A stretch of DNA of 64,000 nucleotides, from NCBI RefSeq assembly GCF_904848585.1, contig NZ_CAJHCR010000001.1, forward strand, positions 1-64,000, in the 5' to 3' direction. Each line of letters begins with the position of its first letter. Within the stretch, counting starts at the first letter, position 1. This stretch comes from Paraburkholderia kirstenboschensis. Lineage in GTDB: Bacteria > Pseudomonadota > Gammaproteobacteria > Burkholderiales > Burkholderiaceae. Shown here piece by piece: positions 9,205 to 19,970 of the stretch. The notes below the pieces were generated by a model, which was not told the origin of the DNA, searched no databases, and was given only the letters and a program-made list of their open reading frames with translations. Made by a program: the position numbers and the translations under genes.

Positions 9205-9399
9205 GTAATCGACTAACGCGACTAAGCGGGCAACTGACTAACACGACTGACCAACACGACTGGCTAAGCCGATTGAACAACCCGACTGGCTAAACCGACT
9301 AAGTTGGCCCTCAAGTCAGCCAACTGAGCCAGCCAACTGAGCCAGCCAACTGAGCCAGCCAATCCAGCCAGCCAAGCGCGCCAACCGGCAGCTGGCAGA
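9205..9399. repeat. degenerate 13-bp minisatellite between edd and eda
   Basis: About 15 tandem units with 13-bp period. The first half is variants of CGACTGGCTAAAC. The second half includes three identical AACTGAGCCAGCC units (9322-9360), followed by drifting copies. The period is unbroken across both halves. Since 13 is not a multiple of 3 and units drift, it is not coding. It lies within the presumed edd-eda transcript and ends just before the eda ribosome-binding site. Confidence 0.85.
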
Positions 9400-9415
9400 A
9401 ACAAGGAGTTTGACA

Positions 9416-10057
9416 ATGACGTCGAAAACAGTAAGCGATATCGTGCGCCTCGGTCCGGTGATTCCGGTGCTTGCGTTCGACTCCGCCGAGCAGGGCGAAC
9501 ACGTGTCGCGCGCGTTGCATGCGGGCGGCGTGAAGGTGCTCGAAATCACGCTGCGCACGGCTGCCGGATTGGAAGCGATTGAGCGTGCGAGCCACCTTGC
9601 CGATGACATCGTGGTCGGCGTCGGCACGATCACCCGGCCTGAGCACTGCGCTCAGGCGAAGAAAGCGGGCGCGCAGTTCGGCGTCTCGCCAGGCCTCACG
9701 AAGGACATGCACAAGGCTGCGCAGGACGCCGGACTGCCGCTTCTGCCAGGCGTGATGACGCCGAGCGACATCATCACCGCGCTCGAACTCGGTTACGAAA
9801 TCGTGAAATTTTTCCCGGCTCAGCAAGCGGGCGGTGTGCCCATGCTGCAAGCTTTTCATGGCCCGTTCCCGACGCTGAAGTTCTGCCCGACCGGCGGCAT
9901 CACTGCGGAAACGGCCACGCACTTCCTGTCGCTGCCGAACGTGGTGTGCGTTGGCGGATCATGGCTCACGCCGAAGGCCGCATTGGCCGCGCAGAACTGG
10001 GACGAAGTCACGCGTCTCGCTCGCGCCGCGAGCCAATTGGCCGCGCCTGCTCACTAG
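9416..10057 (+). CDS. eda: KDPG/KHG aldolase
   Basis: Class I aldolase cleaving 2-keto-3-deoxy-6-phosphogluconate to pyruvate and glyceraldehyde 3-phosphate. The 213-aa product matches family size. Landmarks are GPVIPVLAF, GVKVLEITLRT, VGVGTI, the Schiff-base lysine in VKFFPA (K131) and KFCPTGGI. AAGGAG lies seven bases before ATG 9416. It is separated from edd by the 13-bp repeat tract and followed by gluconate uptake genes. Confidence 0.96.
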   Translation: MTSKTVSDIVRLGPVIPVLAFDSAEQGEHVSRALHAGGVKVLEITLRTAAGLEAIERASHLADDIVVGVGTITRPEHCAQAKKAGAQFGVSPGLTKDMHKAAQDAGLPLLPGVMTPSDIITALELGYEIVKFFPAQQAGGVPMLQAFHGPFPTLKFCPTGGITAETATHFLSLPNVVCVGGSWLTPKAALAAQNWDEVTRLARAASQLAAPAH

Positions 10058-10103
10058 TTCCGATCCGCCGCATTTAGCCCGGTCAGCGAGCCAGAAGTTA
10101 AAA

Positions 10104-10142
10104 GCCTCGTCGATACAGCCTGTCCGGCTGTCGCGGCGAGGC
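10104..10142 (+). terminator. possible terminator hairpin after eda
   Basis: Outer arms GCCTCG and CGAGGC enclose inner arms ACAGCC and GGCTGT, giving a symmetrical hairpin with internal bulges. The T-tract is poor, so termination may be partial. Confidence 0.45.
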
Positions 10143-10305
10143 TTCGTTGCAAATATGCTCGCTAGTTTCGCGGGCATTTCAAGACAACAAACAGTAAAAT
10201 TCAGCGTCCGCGCGGTTCGCACACTTCTGATGCGCGCCGTCGCCATGAGACGAGGTGGCTGCTGTCTTCCGCACCCACAATCAATAACGCAAAAGGAGGA
10301 GCTTC

Positions 10306-11703
10306 ATGGAAGCTGTTCACGGCAGCACGCTGCTGGTATTCGGGGTAATCGCCATTGCCTTGCTGATCTTGTTGATCACGCGCTACAAGGTCTATCCGTT
10401 CCTCGTTCTGATCATCGTGTCGCTGCTGCTCGGGCTCGCGTCCGGCATGCCGATGGCGACCATCGTCAAATCGTTCGAAACGGGCAACGGCAACACGCTG
10501 GGTCACATCGCGGTGGTGGTGGGGCTCGGCACGATGCTCGGCAAGATGATGGCCGAATCCGGCGGCGCCGAACGCATCGCCACGACGCTCATCAACTGGT
10601 TCGGCGAGAAGAATATTCACTGGGCAATGATGGTCGTCGCGATCATCGTCGGTCTGCCGGTGTTCTTCGAAGTCGGCTTCGTGCTGCTGATTCCGATTGC
10701 CTTCAACGTCGCGAAGCGCACCAATAAATCGCTGCTGCTGGTCGGCCTGCCGATGGTCGCGGGTCTGTCCGTCGTGCACGGGCTGATTCCGCCGCATCCG
10801 GCCGCAATGCTCGCGGTGCAGCAGTATCACGCCGATATCGGCAAGACGATCGCCTACGGCCTGATTGTCGGCGTGCCGACGGCTGTCGTCGCCGGTCCGC
10901 TGTTTGCGCTGCTGATCAGCCGCTACGTCAAGCTGCCGAAAGAAAACGCACTGGCCGCGCAATTCCTCGGTCACGACGACGTCGCGCAGAACGGTGCAGC
11001 AAACGGTGCAACGAGCACAGCGCCGAAGCGCGAACTGCCGAGCTTCGGCATCACGCTCTTCACGGTTCTGCTACCCGTGATTCTCATGCTGGTGGGTAGC
11101 TGGGCCGACCTGGTGTTCACGCCGAAGACCTTGCCGAACGATCTGCTGCATTTCGTCGGCAACTCGGACGTCGCGCTGCTGATCGCGGTGCTGGTCAGCT
11201 TCTGGACCTTCGGTGCGAGCCGTGGCTTCAATCGCGACCAGATCCAGAAATTCTGCGGCGAATGTCTCGCACCGATCGCGGGCATCACGCTGATCGTCGG
11301 CGCGGGCGGCGGTTTTGGGCGCGTGCTGATGGATAGCGGCATTTCGAAGGAAATCGTTGCCGCGGCCACCGCAGCGCACTTGTCGCCGTTGCTGTTCGGC
11401 TGGCTGGTCGCGGCGCTGATCCGTCTTGCCACGGGTTCCGCGACGGTCGCAATGACCACTGCCTGCGGCATCGTCGCGCCTATCGCCGCGGCAAGCGGCG
11501 TGCAAGTGAAGCCGGAATTGCTCGTGCTGGCAACGGGCTCGGGCTCGCTGATTTTCTCGCACGTGAACGACGGCGGTTTCTGGCTGATCAAGGAATACTT
11601 CGGTATGACGGTGGGGCAGACCTTCAAGACATGGTCGCTCCTCGAGACCATCATTTCGCTGATGGGTTTGGGCTTGACCTTCGCGCTAGCGGCGGTCCTG
11701 TAA
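10306..11703 (+). CDS. GntP-family gluconate:H+ symporter
   Basis: 465-aa inner-membrane permease with about 12 hydrophobic segments. Family segments include YPFLVLIIVSLLLGLASGMP, GLGTMLGKMMAESGGAERIA and the PVFFEVGFVLLIPI stretch, all typical of the gluconate permease group. A strong AAAGGAGG lies upstream of ATG 10306. Gluconokinase starts 10 nt downstream, and edd-eda precede it, so gluconate is the most likely substrate. Paralogues for related sugar acids cannot be excluded. Confidence 0.9.
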   Translation: MEAVHGSTLLVFGVIAIALLILLITRYKVYPFLVLIIVSLLLGLASGMPMATIVKSFETGNGNTLGHIAVVVGLGTMLGKMMAESGGAERIATTLINWFGEKNIHWAMMVVAIIVGLPVFFEVGFVLLIPIAFNVAKRTNKSLLLVGLPMVAGLSVVHGLIPPHPAAMLAVQQYHADIGKTIAYGLIVGVPTAVVAGPLFALLISRYVKLPKENALAAQFLGHDDVAQNGAANGATSTAPKRELPSFGITLFTVLLPVILMLVGSWADLVFTPKTLPNDLLHFVGNSDVALLIAVLVSFWTFGASRGFNRDQIQKFCGECLAPIAGITLIVGAGGGFGRVLMDSGISKEIVAAATAAHLSPLLFGWLVAALIRLATGSATVAMTTACGIVAPIAAASGVQVKPELLVLATGSGSLIFSHVNDGGFWLIKEYFGMTVGQTFKTWSLLETIISLMGLGLTFALAAVL

Positions 11704-11713
11704 GGAGTTTTTG

Positions 11714-12208
11714 ATGATTCTGATCGCAATGGGCGTGTCGGGCGCCGGCAAAACGAGAATTGGCGAGATGCTGGCGGAACGCCTGCACTGCGCGTTCACC
11801 GACGGCGACGCGTTTCATAGCGCCGCCAACAAGGAGAAGATGCACCACGGCATTCCGCTCACCGACGAAGACCGGTGGCCGTGGCTCAAAACTATCCGCG
11901 CCGCGATCGAAGAAAAGCAGAAGGCGGGCGAGACGGCGGTGTTCACGTGTTCGTCGCTGAAACGCTCGTATCGCGACATTCTGCGCGACGGCGACAAGGA
12001 CGTGTGCTTCGTCTATCTGAAAGGCTCGCGCGAGGTGTTGGAACAACGTCTGACCACTCGTACCGGTCACTTCTTCGATCCGTCGCTGCTGCAGAGCCAG
12101 CTCGACACGCTCGAAGAACCGGGTCCAGACGAGGCGGTGACGGTGAGCATCGAACTGTCGCCGGAACAGATCGTCGACGAGGTGTTGAAGCAGGTCGAAA
12201 AACGGTAA
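11714..12208 (+). CDS. gntK: gluconokinase
   Basis: Phosphorylates gluconate to 6-phosphogluconate, feeding Edd. The 164-aa P-loop kinase has Walker A GVSGAGKT (7-14), TDGDAFHSAANKEKMHHGIPLTDEDRWPWL (recognition and lid elements) and CSSLKRSYRDILR. Start is ATG 11714 behind AAGGAG, 10 nt after the permease stop, so the two are co-transcribed. Confidence 0.95.
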   Translation: MILIAMGVSGAGKTRIGEMLAERLHCAFTDGDAFHSAANKEKMHHGIPLTDEDRWPWLKTIRAAIEEKQKAGETAVFTCSSLKRSYRDILRDGDKDVCFVYLKGSREVLEQRLTTRTGHFFDPSLLQSQLDTLEEPGPDEAVTVSIELSPEQIVDEVLKQVEKR

Positions 12209-12240
12209 GCTCCGGCGCGGAGTTTGCCGTTCAGATGCAA

Positions 12241-12266
12241 AAAAGCCGCTCTTTGGAGCGGCTTTT
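12241..12266. terminator. bidirectional terminator gntK/purB
   Basis: AAAAGCCGCT, loop CTTTGG, AGCGGCTTTT. It lies between the convergent gntK and purB genes and is flanked by A and T runs usable from either side. Confidence 0.88.
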
Positions 12267-12294
12267 CTTTTGCCTTGAAGAACGACGAAGGCGG

Positions 12295-13863
<1,569 letters not shown>

Positions 13864-14616
13864 TCAGGCCGGCGAGCCTTCGTAGCAAGGAAATAGCGTA
13901 GGCAGGATGAACGAAGGCATCGAGTGGCGAGAGAAACAGCGCGACGTCGACCCCGGATGCACGATATGCAGACAACTCGCCTGCGGATCGTCCGCGGCAA
14001 TGACTTTACGGCCGGCTTCGACCACGGGCCGGATAAAACTCTCGTCGTCGCACAGATCGATATCGCCGAAGGCGGACACAGCGGCCAGCGCTTTTTCATA
14101 CACGTAAGAGAAGCCATAGAACAGCACGAAGTCCGCGCCTATCTGCATCTTTTCGTGGAACTCCACATGGCTGACCGACTGGCCGCTCAGTTCGTAGTGC
14201 AGGCCGACTTTCGCGTTGAGGTCCATGTAGCCGAAGAATTGCGTATGCGGGGCGTACATGAAAAAGCCCGACAGCTTGATCAGATCCGCGTGGTTCTCAC
14301 GCATCGTCGTGACCATGTGGGCGAGGTAATGCGGCGCATAGTGGTCGTCGTCGTCGAAATGGGCGATCACCGTACCGCGCGCCTCGCCGATCAAAAAGTT
14401 ACGCTTTGCGCCGATCGACATCCGCGCCGGCGAATGAAAATAGCGGATGCGTGCGTCTTGCGACGCCAGCGCCAGCAGGTAGGCGCTCGGCTCGGCGCTG
14501 TCATCGAGAATCAGCCATTCCCAATCGACTCGCTGGCGCAACACGCAGCGCGTAATGGCCGGCAGCAGATGTTCGCGATTGGCGGTCGGCGTAATGATCG
14601 AAACGAGTGGCGGCAT
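13864..14616 (-). CDS. family 2 glycosyltransferase
   Basis: 250-aa GT-A fold enzyme starting MPPLVSIITPTANREHLLPAI. The acceptor-proximal Asp and metal-binding acidic cluster are visible as LILDDSAEP and HFDDDDHYAP. No membrane segment is evident, so it is probably cytoplasmic. The donor and acceptor sugars are not deducible, and neighbours (purB, a LysR regulator) give no pathway context. A longer in-frame start at 14733 adds an Arg/Pro-rich segment and seems less likely. Confidence 0.85.
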   Translation of the reverse strand: MPPLVSIITPTANREHLLPAITRCVLRQRVDWEWLILDDSAEPSAYLLALASQDARIRYFHSPARMSIGAKRNFLIGEARGTVIAHFDDDDHYAPHYLAHMVTTMRENHADLIKLSGFFMYAPHTQFFGYMDLNAKVGLHYELSGQSVSHVEFHEKMQIGADFVLFYGFSYVYEKALAAVSAFGDIDLCDDESFIRPVVEAGRKVIAADDPQASCLHIVHPGSTSRCFSRHSMPSFILPTLFPCYEGSPA

Positions 14617-14880
14617 GAGCGGGCCGCGTTGCGCGGCGAGGTGAGCAGAGCGTTGATCGATGCGTGCCGGTCGTGGCCGCGGTGACGGCGAAGCGGAAGG
14701 AGGGTTGACCGCCCGCGTCTCGCGCCGACGCAAGATAGCGATGCGCGGCTCGCGGGCCTATCGGCGGAATCCGATTTTTTTGACGAAGCTGCGATAAAGC
14801 CGTCGCGGCTGAACGCCGGTGCGCGCCGCGACACCCACTAGAATGCTGACTTCTTCTTTCTCGCCGGCAGCAGGCTTCGC

Positions 14881-15837
14881 ATGGAACTGAAATGGCTCGA
14901 AGACTTCGTTTCGCTCGCGGAAACGCGCAGTTTCAGCCGCTCGGCTGAGTTGCGTCATGTCACGCAGCCGGCGTTCTCGCGGCGCATTCAGGCGCTCGAG
15001 GCGTGGCTCGGCACCGAGTTGATCGACCGCTCGGTTTATCCGACGCGGCTCACGGCGGCGGGCCAGGTCTTCAACGAGCAGGCGCTCGCGATGCTCTCGC
15101 AGTTCCACGAAGCCCGGGCGCTCTTGCGCGGCCACACGGCGACGCCGCAAGCGACCATCGAGTTCGCCGTGCCGCACACGCTGTCGCTCACGTATTTTCC
15201 GCGCTGGCTTCAACGTATCGAGGCGCAGATGGGCCCGATCCATACGCGGCTGCGCGCGCTCAACGTGCACGACGCGGCGCTGTCGCTGGTGGAGGGCGGT
15301 TGCGATCTGATGATGGGTTATCACCATCCCAGTCACCCAGTCGCGCTCGATCCCGGTCGCTACGACATGCTGACGCTGGGCAACGAGCCGATCAGCCCAT
15401 TCTCCGCGCCGGGGCGCGCAGGCCGGCCGCGTCATACGTTGCCGGGCACCGCCGAAGCGCCCACGCCGTACCTGTCGTACACGCCGAATGCGTATCTCGG
15501 ACGCATGACCGAGGTGATTCTCGCGAACGCGCCCGAACGCCTCTATCTCGACCGGCTCTACGAAACCGACATGGCGGAAGGACTCAAGGCGATGGCGCTG
15601 GCCGGCCACGGCATCGCCTTCCTGCCGCACAGCGCGGTGGAAGACGCGGTCGCGGACGGCAAGCTGATCCGGCTCGACCGCGGTACGCGCGGCACGCCCG
15701 AGGGGCAACTCACGCTGACCATGGAAATTCGCCTGTATCGCGACAAGCTGGCTGCGAAGAGCGACGATGCCCGGCAAATCCTCGTAAGGCAGTTGTGGGA
15801 CGTGGTGTCGGAAGAATTGGCGCAGGGGAGCGCCTGA
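14881..15837 (+). CDS. LysR-family regulator, HypT/YjiE-like
   Basis: 318 aa. The N-terminal winged helix reads KWLEDFVSLAETRSFSRSAELRHVTQPAFSRRIQALEAWLG, whose spacing and wording strongly resemble E. coli HypT/YjiE (hypochlorite-responsive). A LysR substrate-binding domain follows, with FLPHSAVEDAV near its end. It is 139 bp upstream of and co-oriented with glutamate dehydrogenase, so it may regulate that gene. The effector is unknown here, and the HypT likeness is recognised by eye. Confidence 0.85.
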   Translation: MELKWLEDFVSLAETRSFSRSAELRHVTQPAFSRRIQALEAWLGTELIDRSVYPTRLTAAGQVFNEQALAMLSQFHEARALLRGHTATPQATIEFAVPHTLSLTYFPRWLQRIEAQMGPIHTRLRALNVHDAALSLVEGGCDLMMGYHHPSHPVALDPGRYDMLTLGNEPISPFSAPGRAGRPRHTLPGTAEAPTPYLSYTPNAYLGRMTEVILANAPERLYLDRLYETDMAEGLKAMALAGHGIAFLPHSAVEDAVADGKLIRLDRGTRGTPEGQLTLTMEIRLYRDKLAAKSDDARQILVRQLWDVVSEELAQGSA

Positions 15838-15880
15838 AAGAACCTGCGCGCCAACGACGCCAAATTGCTGCTTTCCCACG

Positions 15881-15899
15881 TTATGCAAAAAAAACATAA
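15881..15899. promoter_or_regulatory. inverted repeat TTATG-N9-CATAA upstream of gdhA
   Basis: Arms TTATG (15881-15885) and CATAA (15895-15899) flank an A-rich centre, resembling the T-N11-A style of LysR-type operators. It lies between the LysR gene and gdhA, a natural place for a regulator site. Confidence 0.4.
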
Positions 15900-15976
15900 T
15901 CGGATAAGGAAACGGCATTGGATTTCAAAACGGCGTTTTTCGACAATGCTGCTATTCGAACAACGCCGGAGCGTTC

Positions 15977-17290
15977 ATGTCTTCCCAGCAACAAGTCGCA
16001 CAATCCGCCTCAACGTTGCAGTCCGTCCCCTCCTACCTGAATAGCGAAGACCTCGGCCCGTGGGGCAACTACCTGCGCCAGGTCGACCGCGTCGCGCCAT
16101 ACCTCGGCTCGTTGTCCCGCTGGCTCGAAACCCTGAAGCGCCCGAAGCGCATCCTGATCGTAGACGTACCTATCGAACTCGATAACGGCACCGTCGCGCA
16201 CTTCGAGGGCTACCGCGTGCAGCACAACGTGTCGCGCGGTCCGGGCAAGGGCGGTGTGCGTTATCACCAGGACGTGACGCTGTCGGAAGTGATGGCGCTG
16301 TCCGCGTGGATGTCGGTGAAGAATGCTGCGGTGAACGTTCCTTACGGCGGCGCCAAGGGCGGCATCCGTGTCGACCCGCGCACCTTGTCGCGTGGCGAAC
16401 TCGAGCGCATGACGCGCCGTTATACCAGCGAAATCGGCATCATCATCGGACCGAATACCGACATTCCCGCGCCGGACGTGAACACGAACGAGCAGATCAT
16501 GGCTTGGATGATGGACACGTATTCGATGAACCAGGGCCAAACGGCAACGGGCGTCGTGACCGGCAAGCCCATTACGCTCGGCGGCTCGCTCGGCCGCCGC
16601 GAAGCGACGGGCCGCGGCGTGTTCGTGGTCGGTTGCGAGGCGGCGCGCCGCATCGGCTTCGACATCGAAGGGGCGCGCATTGCCGTGCAAGGTTTCGGCA
16701 ACGTCGGCGGGATTGCCGCGCGTCTGTTCCAGGAAGCAGGTGCGAAGGTGGTCGCGGTGCAGGATCACACTGGATCGCTCTACAAGTCGACCGGTATCGA
16801 CGCGGTCGCGTTGCTCGATCACGTGGCGAAGACGGGCGGCGTCGGTGGTTTCCCTGAGGCCGACCCGGTGACGAACGAAGAATTCTGGACCGTCGAATCC
16901 GACATCCTGATTCCGGCCGCGCTGGAAAACCAGATTACCGAAAAGAACGCCGGCAAGATCAAGACGAAGATCGTCGTGGAAGGCGCAAACGGCCCGACCA
17001 CTACGGCGGCGGACGACATCCTGCACGATCGCGGCATCCTCGTCATCCCGGACGTGGTGGCCAACGCGGGTGGCGTTACGGTGTCTTACTTCGAGTGGGT
17101 GCAGGACTTCTCGAGCTTCTTCTGGACCGAGGACGAGATCAACCAGCGGCTCGAACGCGTAATGCGCGAAGCATTTGCCGCGGTGTGGCAGGTGTCGAGC
17201 GAGCAGAACGTGTCGGTGAGAACGGCGGCGTTTATCGTCGCGTGTAAGCGGATTTTGCAGGCGCGCGAAATGCGCGGCCTGTACCCCTGA
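15977..17290 (+). CDS. gdhA: glutamate dehydrogenase (Glu/Leu/Phe/Val dehydrogenase family)
   Basis: 437-aa cytoplasmic hexameric-type enzyme interconverting glutamate with 2-oxoglutarate and ammonia. Substrate-site landmarks are [28 protein letters not shown] with the catalytic Lys region, and [14 protein letters not shown]. The Rossmann motif is QGFGNVGG. Cofactor preference cannot be fixed by eye. It is followed by two terminators and then glutamate/aspartate ABC transporter genes, making a glutamate-use cluster with the LysR gene upstream. Confidence 0.94.
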   Translation: MSSQQQVAQSASTLQSVPSYLNSEDLGPWGNYLRQVDRVAPYLGSLSRWLETLKRPKRILIVDVPIELDNGTVAHFEGYRVQHNVSRGPGKGGVRYHQDVTLSEVMALSAWMSVKNAAVNVPYGGAKGGIRVDPRTLSRGELERMTRRYTSEIGIIIGPNTDIPAPDVNTNEQIMAWMMDTYSMNQGQTATGVVTGKPITLGGSLGRREATGRGVFVVGCEAARRIGFDIEGARIAVQGFGNVGGIAARLFQEAGAKVVAVQDHTGSLYKSTGIDAVALLDHVAKTGGVGGFPEADPVTNEEFWTVESDILIPAALENQITEKNAGKIKTKIVVEGANGPTTTAADDILHDRGILVIPDVVANAGGVTVSYFEWVQDFSSFFWTEDEINQRLERVMREAFAAVWQVSSEQNVSVRTAAFIVACKRILQAREMRGLYP

Positions 17291-17372
17291 TCGCTGCTTG
17301 TCACTGCAGGAAACGGCGGGTCTGCTACCTTACCGATCCGTCGCGCATTTCACGTGAATGCGCATGCTTGAA

Positions 17373-17396
17373 CGCGCTCCAAAAGAGCGCGTGTTT
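17373..17396 (+). terminator. terminator after gdhA
   Basis: CGCGCTC, loop CAAAA, GAGCGCG, then TGTTTT. It is the first of two hairpins in the gdhA-gltI spacer. Confidence 0.75.
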
Positions 17397-17401
17397 TACC
17401 C

Positions 17402-17435
17402 GGCGGGCGGCATCGTTACGATGCCGCCCGCCTTT
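17402..17435 (+). terminator. second, very stable hairpin after gdhA
   Basis: GGCGGGCGGCATCG, loop TTA, CGATGCCGCCCGCC and a short T run. The 14-bp GC-rich stem reinforces insulation between gdhA and gltI. Confidence 0.8.
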
Positions 17436-17576
17436 GCATATGCCGAAACCTCGGCCGACTGCGAGAAGCGGCTGCGAGGCAATAGCGGCGTGCGCGCAAC
17501 AACAATGGTTTATAGCCATACTTTCAGAATAATTACTTTGCTAAACTGGCGCCGGTTCTTGCCAAGGAGATCAAAC

Positions 17577-18470
17577 ATGAAGGTTAAAAAAGCTGCGCTG
17601 TTGCTCGCGACTCTCGGACTGTTTACGGTTGGCGCGCACGCGCAAGACGCCGGTACGCTGAAGAAAATCAAGGACACGGGCGTCATTTCGCTGGGTCATC
17701 GCGAATCGTCGATTCCGTTTTCGTACTACGACGACAAGCAGAACGTCATCGGCTATTCGCAGGAATTCGCGCTGAAGGTGGTTGAGGCAGTCAAGCAGAA
17801 GCTGAACATGCCGAACCTGAAGGTGAAACTGACGCCGGTCACGTCGCAAAACCGCATTCCGCTGGTGCAGAACGGCACGGTCGACATGGAATGCGGCTCC
17901 ACCACGAATAACGCCGAGCGCCAGCAACAGGTGGCGTTCTCGAACACGATCTTCGTGATCGGCACGCGTCTGATGACCAAGAAAGATTCGGGCATTAAAG
18001 ACTGGGCGGACCTGAAGGGCAAGACGGTCGTCACGACCGCCGGCACCACCTCCGAGCGCCTGCTTCGCAAGATGAATCAGGACAAGAGCATGGGCATGAA
18101 CATCATCAGCGCGAAGGACCACGGGGAGTCGTTCCTGACGCTGTCCACCGGCCGCGCCGCTGCATTCATGATGGACGACGCGCTGCTCGCCGGCGAGCGC
18201 GCGAAGTCGAACACGCCCACCGATTTCGTGATCGTGGGCGCGCCGCAGTCGCATGAAGCTTACGGCTGCATGCTGCGCAAGAACGATCCGGAGTTCAAGA
18301 AGGTTGTCGACGACGCAATCGCGAAGGTCGAAACTTCGGGCGAAGCCGATCAGATCTACAAGAAGTGGTTCGAAACGCCGATTCCGCCGAAGGGCCTGAA
18401 CCTGAACTTCCCGGAAAGCGACGACATCAAGGCGCTCTTCAAGAGCCCGAATGACAAGGCGATCGACTAA
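17577..18470 (+). CDS. gltI: glutamate/aspartate ABC transporter periplasmic binding protein
   Basis: 297-aa solute-binding protein. The signal peptide spans residues 1-22 (VGAHA|QD). The family 3 binding-protein core shows GHRESSIPFSYYDDKQNVIGYS, DMECGSTTNNAERQQQVAFS and MMDDALLAGE, typical of GltI/DEBP. Start ATG 17577 has AAGGAG upstream. It heads gltIJKL. The hairpin-plus-T run between this gene and gltJ would give more binding protein than membrane components. Confidence 0.94.
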   Translation: MKVKKAALLLATLGLFTVGAHAQDAGTLKKIKDTGVISLGHRESSIPFSYYDDKQNVIGYSQEFALKVVEAVKQKLNMPNLKVKLTPVTSQNRIPLVQNGTVDMECGSTTNNAERQQQVAFSNTIFVIGTRLMTKKDSGIKDWADLKGKTVVTTAGTTSERLLRKMNQDKSMGMNIISAKDHGESFLTLSTGRAAAFMMDDALLAGERAKSNTPTDFVIVGAPQSHEAYGCMLRKNDPEFKKVVDDAIAKVETSGEADQIYKKWFETPIPPKGLNLNFPESDDIKALFKSPNDKAID

Positions 18471-18499
18471 ACCTTAGCTGTTTTTTTGAAACGCTGAAC

Positions 18500-18537
18500 G
18501 AAACGGAAGGGGCCGCGCGCTTCTTCCGTTTCTTTTT
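18500..18537 (+). terminator. intra-operon attenuating terminator between gltI and gltJ
   Basis: GAAACGGAAG, 13-nt loop, CTTCCGTTTC, then TTTTT. The 10-bp stem sits right before the gltJ ribosome-binding site. Partial termination here is a common way to set a high ratio of binding protein to permease. Confidence 0.75.
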
Positions 18538-18552
18538 GCTGGAGTCTTGGTC

Positions 18553-19293
18553 ATGTCATATCACTGGAACTGGGGCATTCTGCTGAGTCCGGTCTCCACC
18601 GGCGAGCCGACCACCTATCTGGGCTGGCTGCTGTCGGGCTTTTGGGTGACGATTACCGTGTCGCTGTCGGCATGGGTGATCGCGTTGATCGTCGGTTCGT
18701 TGTTCGGCGTGCTGCGCACGGTGCCGAACAAATGGGCGTCGGGCATCGGCACGCTCTACGTCGCGATTTTCCGCAACATTCCGCTGATCGTGCAATTCTT
18801 CATCTGGTATCTGGTGATACCGGAGTTGCTGCCGGTCTCGATGGGCACCTGGTTCAAGCAACTGCCGCCCAGCGCGCAGTTCTTTTCGTCGTCGATCATC
18901 TGTCTCGGGCTCTTTACCGCCGCGCGCGTGTGCGAGCAGGTACGCTCGGGCATCAACGCATTGCCGCGCGGCCAGCGCGCCGCGGGTCTCGCAATGGGTT
19001 TCACGCAATGGCAGACGTATCGCTATGTGCTGCTGCCTGTCGCGTATCGGATCATCGTGCCGCCGCTCACGTCGGAGTTCCTGAATATTTTCAAGAACTC
19101 GGCGGTGGCGTCGACCATCGGTTTGCTGGATCTGTCCGCTCAGGCACGCCAACTCGTCGACTACACGTCGCAGACGTATGAGTCGTTTATCGCGGTCACG
19201 CTGGCCTACGTGCTGATCAATCTGGTCGTGATGCAACTGATGCGCTGGGTCGAAGCCAAGACCCGGTTGCCCGGCTATATCGGAGGCAAGTGA
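18553..19293 (+). CDS. gltJ: glutamate/aspartate ABC transporter permease
   Basis: 246-aa inner-membrane subunit of the His/Glu/Gln/Arg/opine permease type. Several hydrophobic helices and the ATPase-coupling EAA-like loop [18 protein letters not shown] are visible. ATG 18553 follows GGAG with 8-nt spacing. Its TGA overlaps the gltK ATG (TGATG), indicating translational coupling. Confidence 0.94.
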   Translation: MSYHWNWGILLSPVSTGEPTTYLGWLLSGFWVTITVSLSAWVIALIVGSLFGVLRTVPNKWASGIGTLYVAIFRNIPLIVQFFIWYLVIPELLPVSMGTWFKQLPPSAQFFSSSIICLGLFTAARVCEQVRSGINALPRGQRAAGLAMGFTQWQTYRYVLLPVAYRIIVPPLTSEFLNIFKNSAVASTIGLLDLSAQARQLVDYTSQTYESFIAVTLAYVLINLVVMQLMRWVEAKTRLPGYIGGK

Positions 19294-19970
19294 TGCACCA
19301 TTTCGACTGGAGCGGTATTCCGGGCGCACTGCCTACGTTGTGGACCGGCGCGATAGTCACGTTCAAGATCACGCTGATCGCGATCGTGATCGGCATTGTC
19401 TGGGGCACGGTTCTCGCCATGTTGCGGCTATCGTCGTTCAAGCCTTTCGAGTGGTTCGCGAAGGGCTACGTGACGATTTTCCGCTCGATCCCGCTGGTGA
19501 TGGTCCTGCTGTGGTTCTTCCTGATCGTGCCGCAGGTGCTGCAGAACGTGCTCGGCCTGTCGCCGGATATCGACATTCGCCTCGCGTCCGCGATGGTCGC
19601 TTTCTCGTTGTTCGAGGCGGCGTACTATTCCGAGATCATCCGCGCCGGTATTCAATCCGTGCCGCGCGGGCAGGTCAACGCGTCGTTCGCGCTCGGCATG
19701 AACTACGCGCAGTCCATGCGTCTCGTGGTGCTGCCGCAGGCATTCCGCGCAATGGTGCCGCTGCTGCTCACGCAGGGCATCGTGCTGTTTCAGGATACGT
19801 CGCTCGTCTACGTGATCAGCCTCGCCGACTTCTTCCGCACCGCCACGAATATTGGCGATCGTGACGGCACGAATGTCGAAATGGTACTGTTCGCGGGCGC
19901 GTGTTATTTCGTGATCTGCGTGATCGCGTCGAGCCTCGTCAAAGGTCTTCAGAAAAAGGTCGCAAGATGA
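19293..19970 (+). CDS. gltK: glutamate/aspartate ABC transporter permease, second subunit
   Basis: 225-aa inner-membrane partner of GltJ, with the EAA-type loop [18 protein letters not shown]. It starts inside the gltJ stop (TGATG), and its own TGA overlaps the gltL ATG by 4 nt. The tight coupling supports stoichiometric assembly of the JK heterodimer. Confidence 0.94.
   Translation: MHHFDWSGIPGALPTLWTGAIVTFKITLIAIVIGIVWGTVLAMLRLSSFKPFEWFAKGYVTIFRSIPLVMVLLWFFLIVPQVLQNVLGLSPDIDIRLASAMVAFSLFEAAYYSEIIRAGIQSVPRGQVNASFALGMNYAQSMRLVVLPQAFRAMVPLLLTQGIVLFQDTSLVYVISLADFFRTATNIGDRDGTNVEMVLFAGACYFVICVIASSLVKGLQKKVAR

Noticed and set aside
9208..9382. Possible CRISPR array or protein repeat in the edd-eda spacer
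   Set aside because: The 13-bp units directly abut with no unique spacers, there are no cas genes, and the period shifts the frame, so it is a minisatellite.
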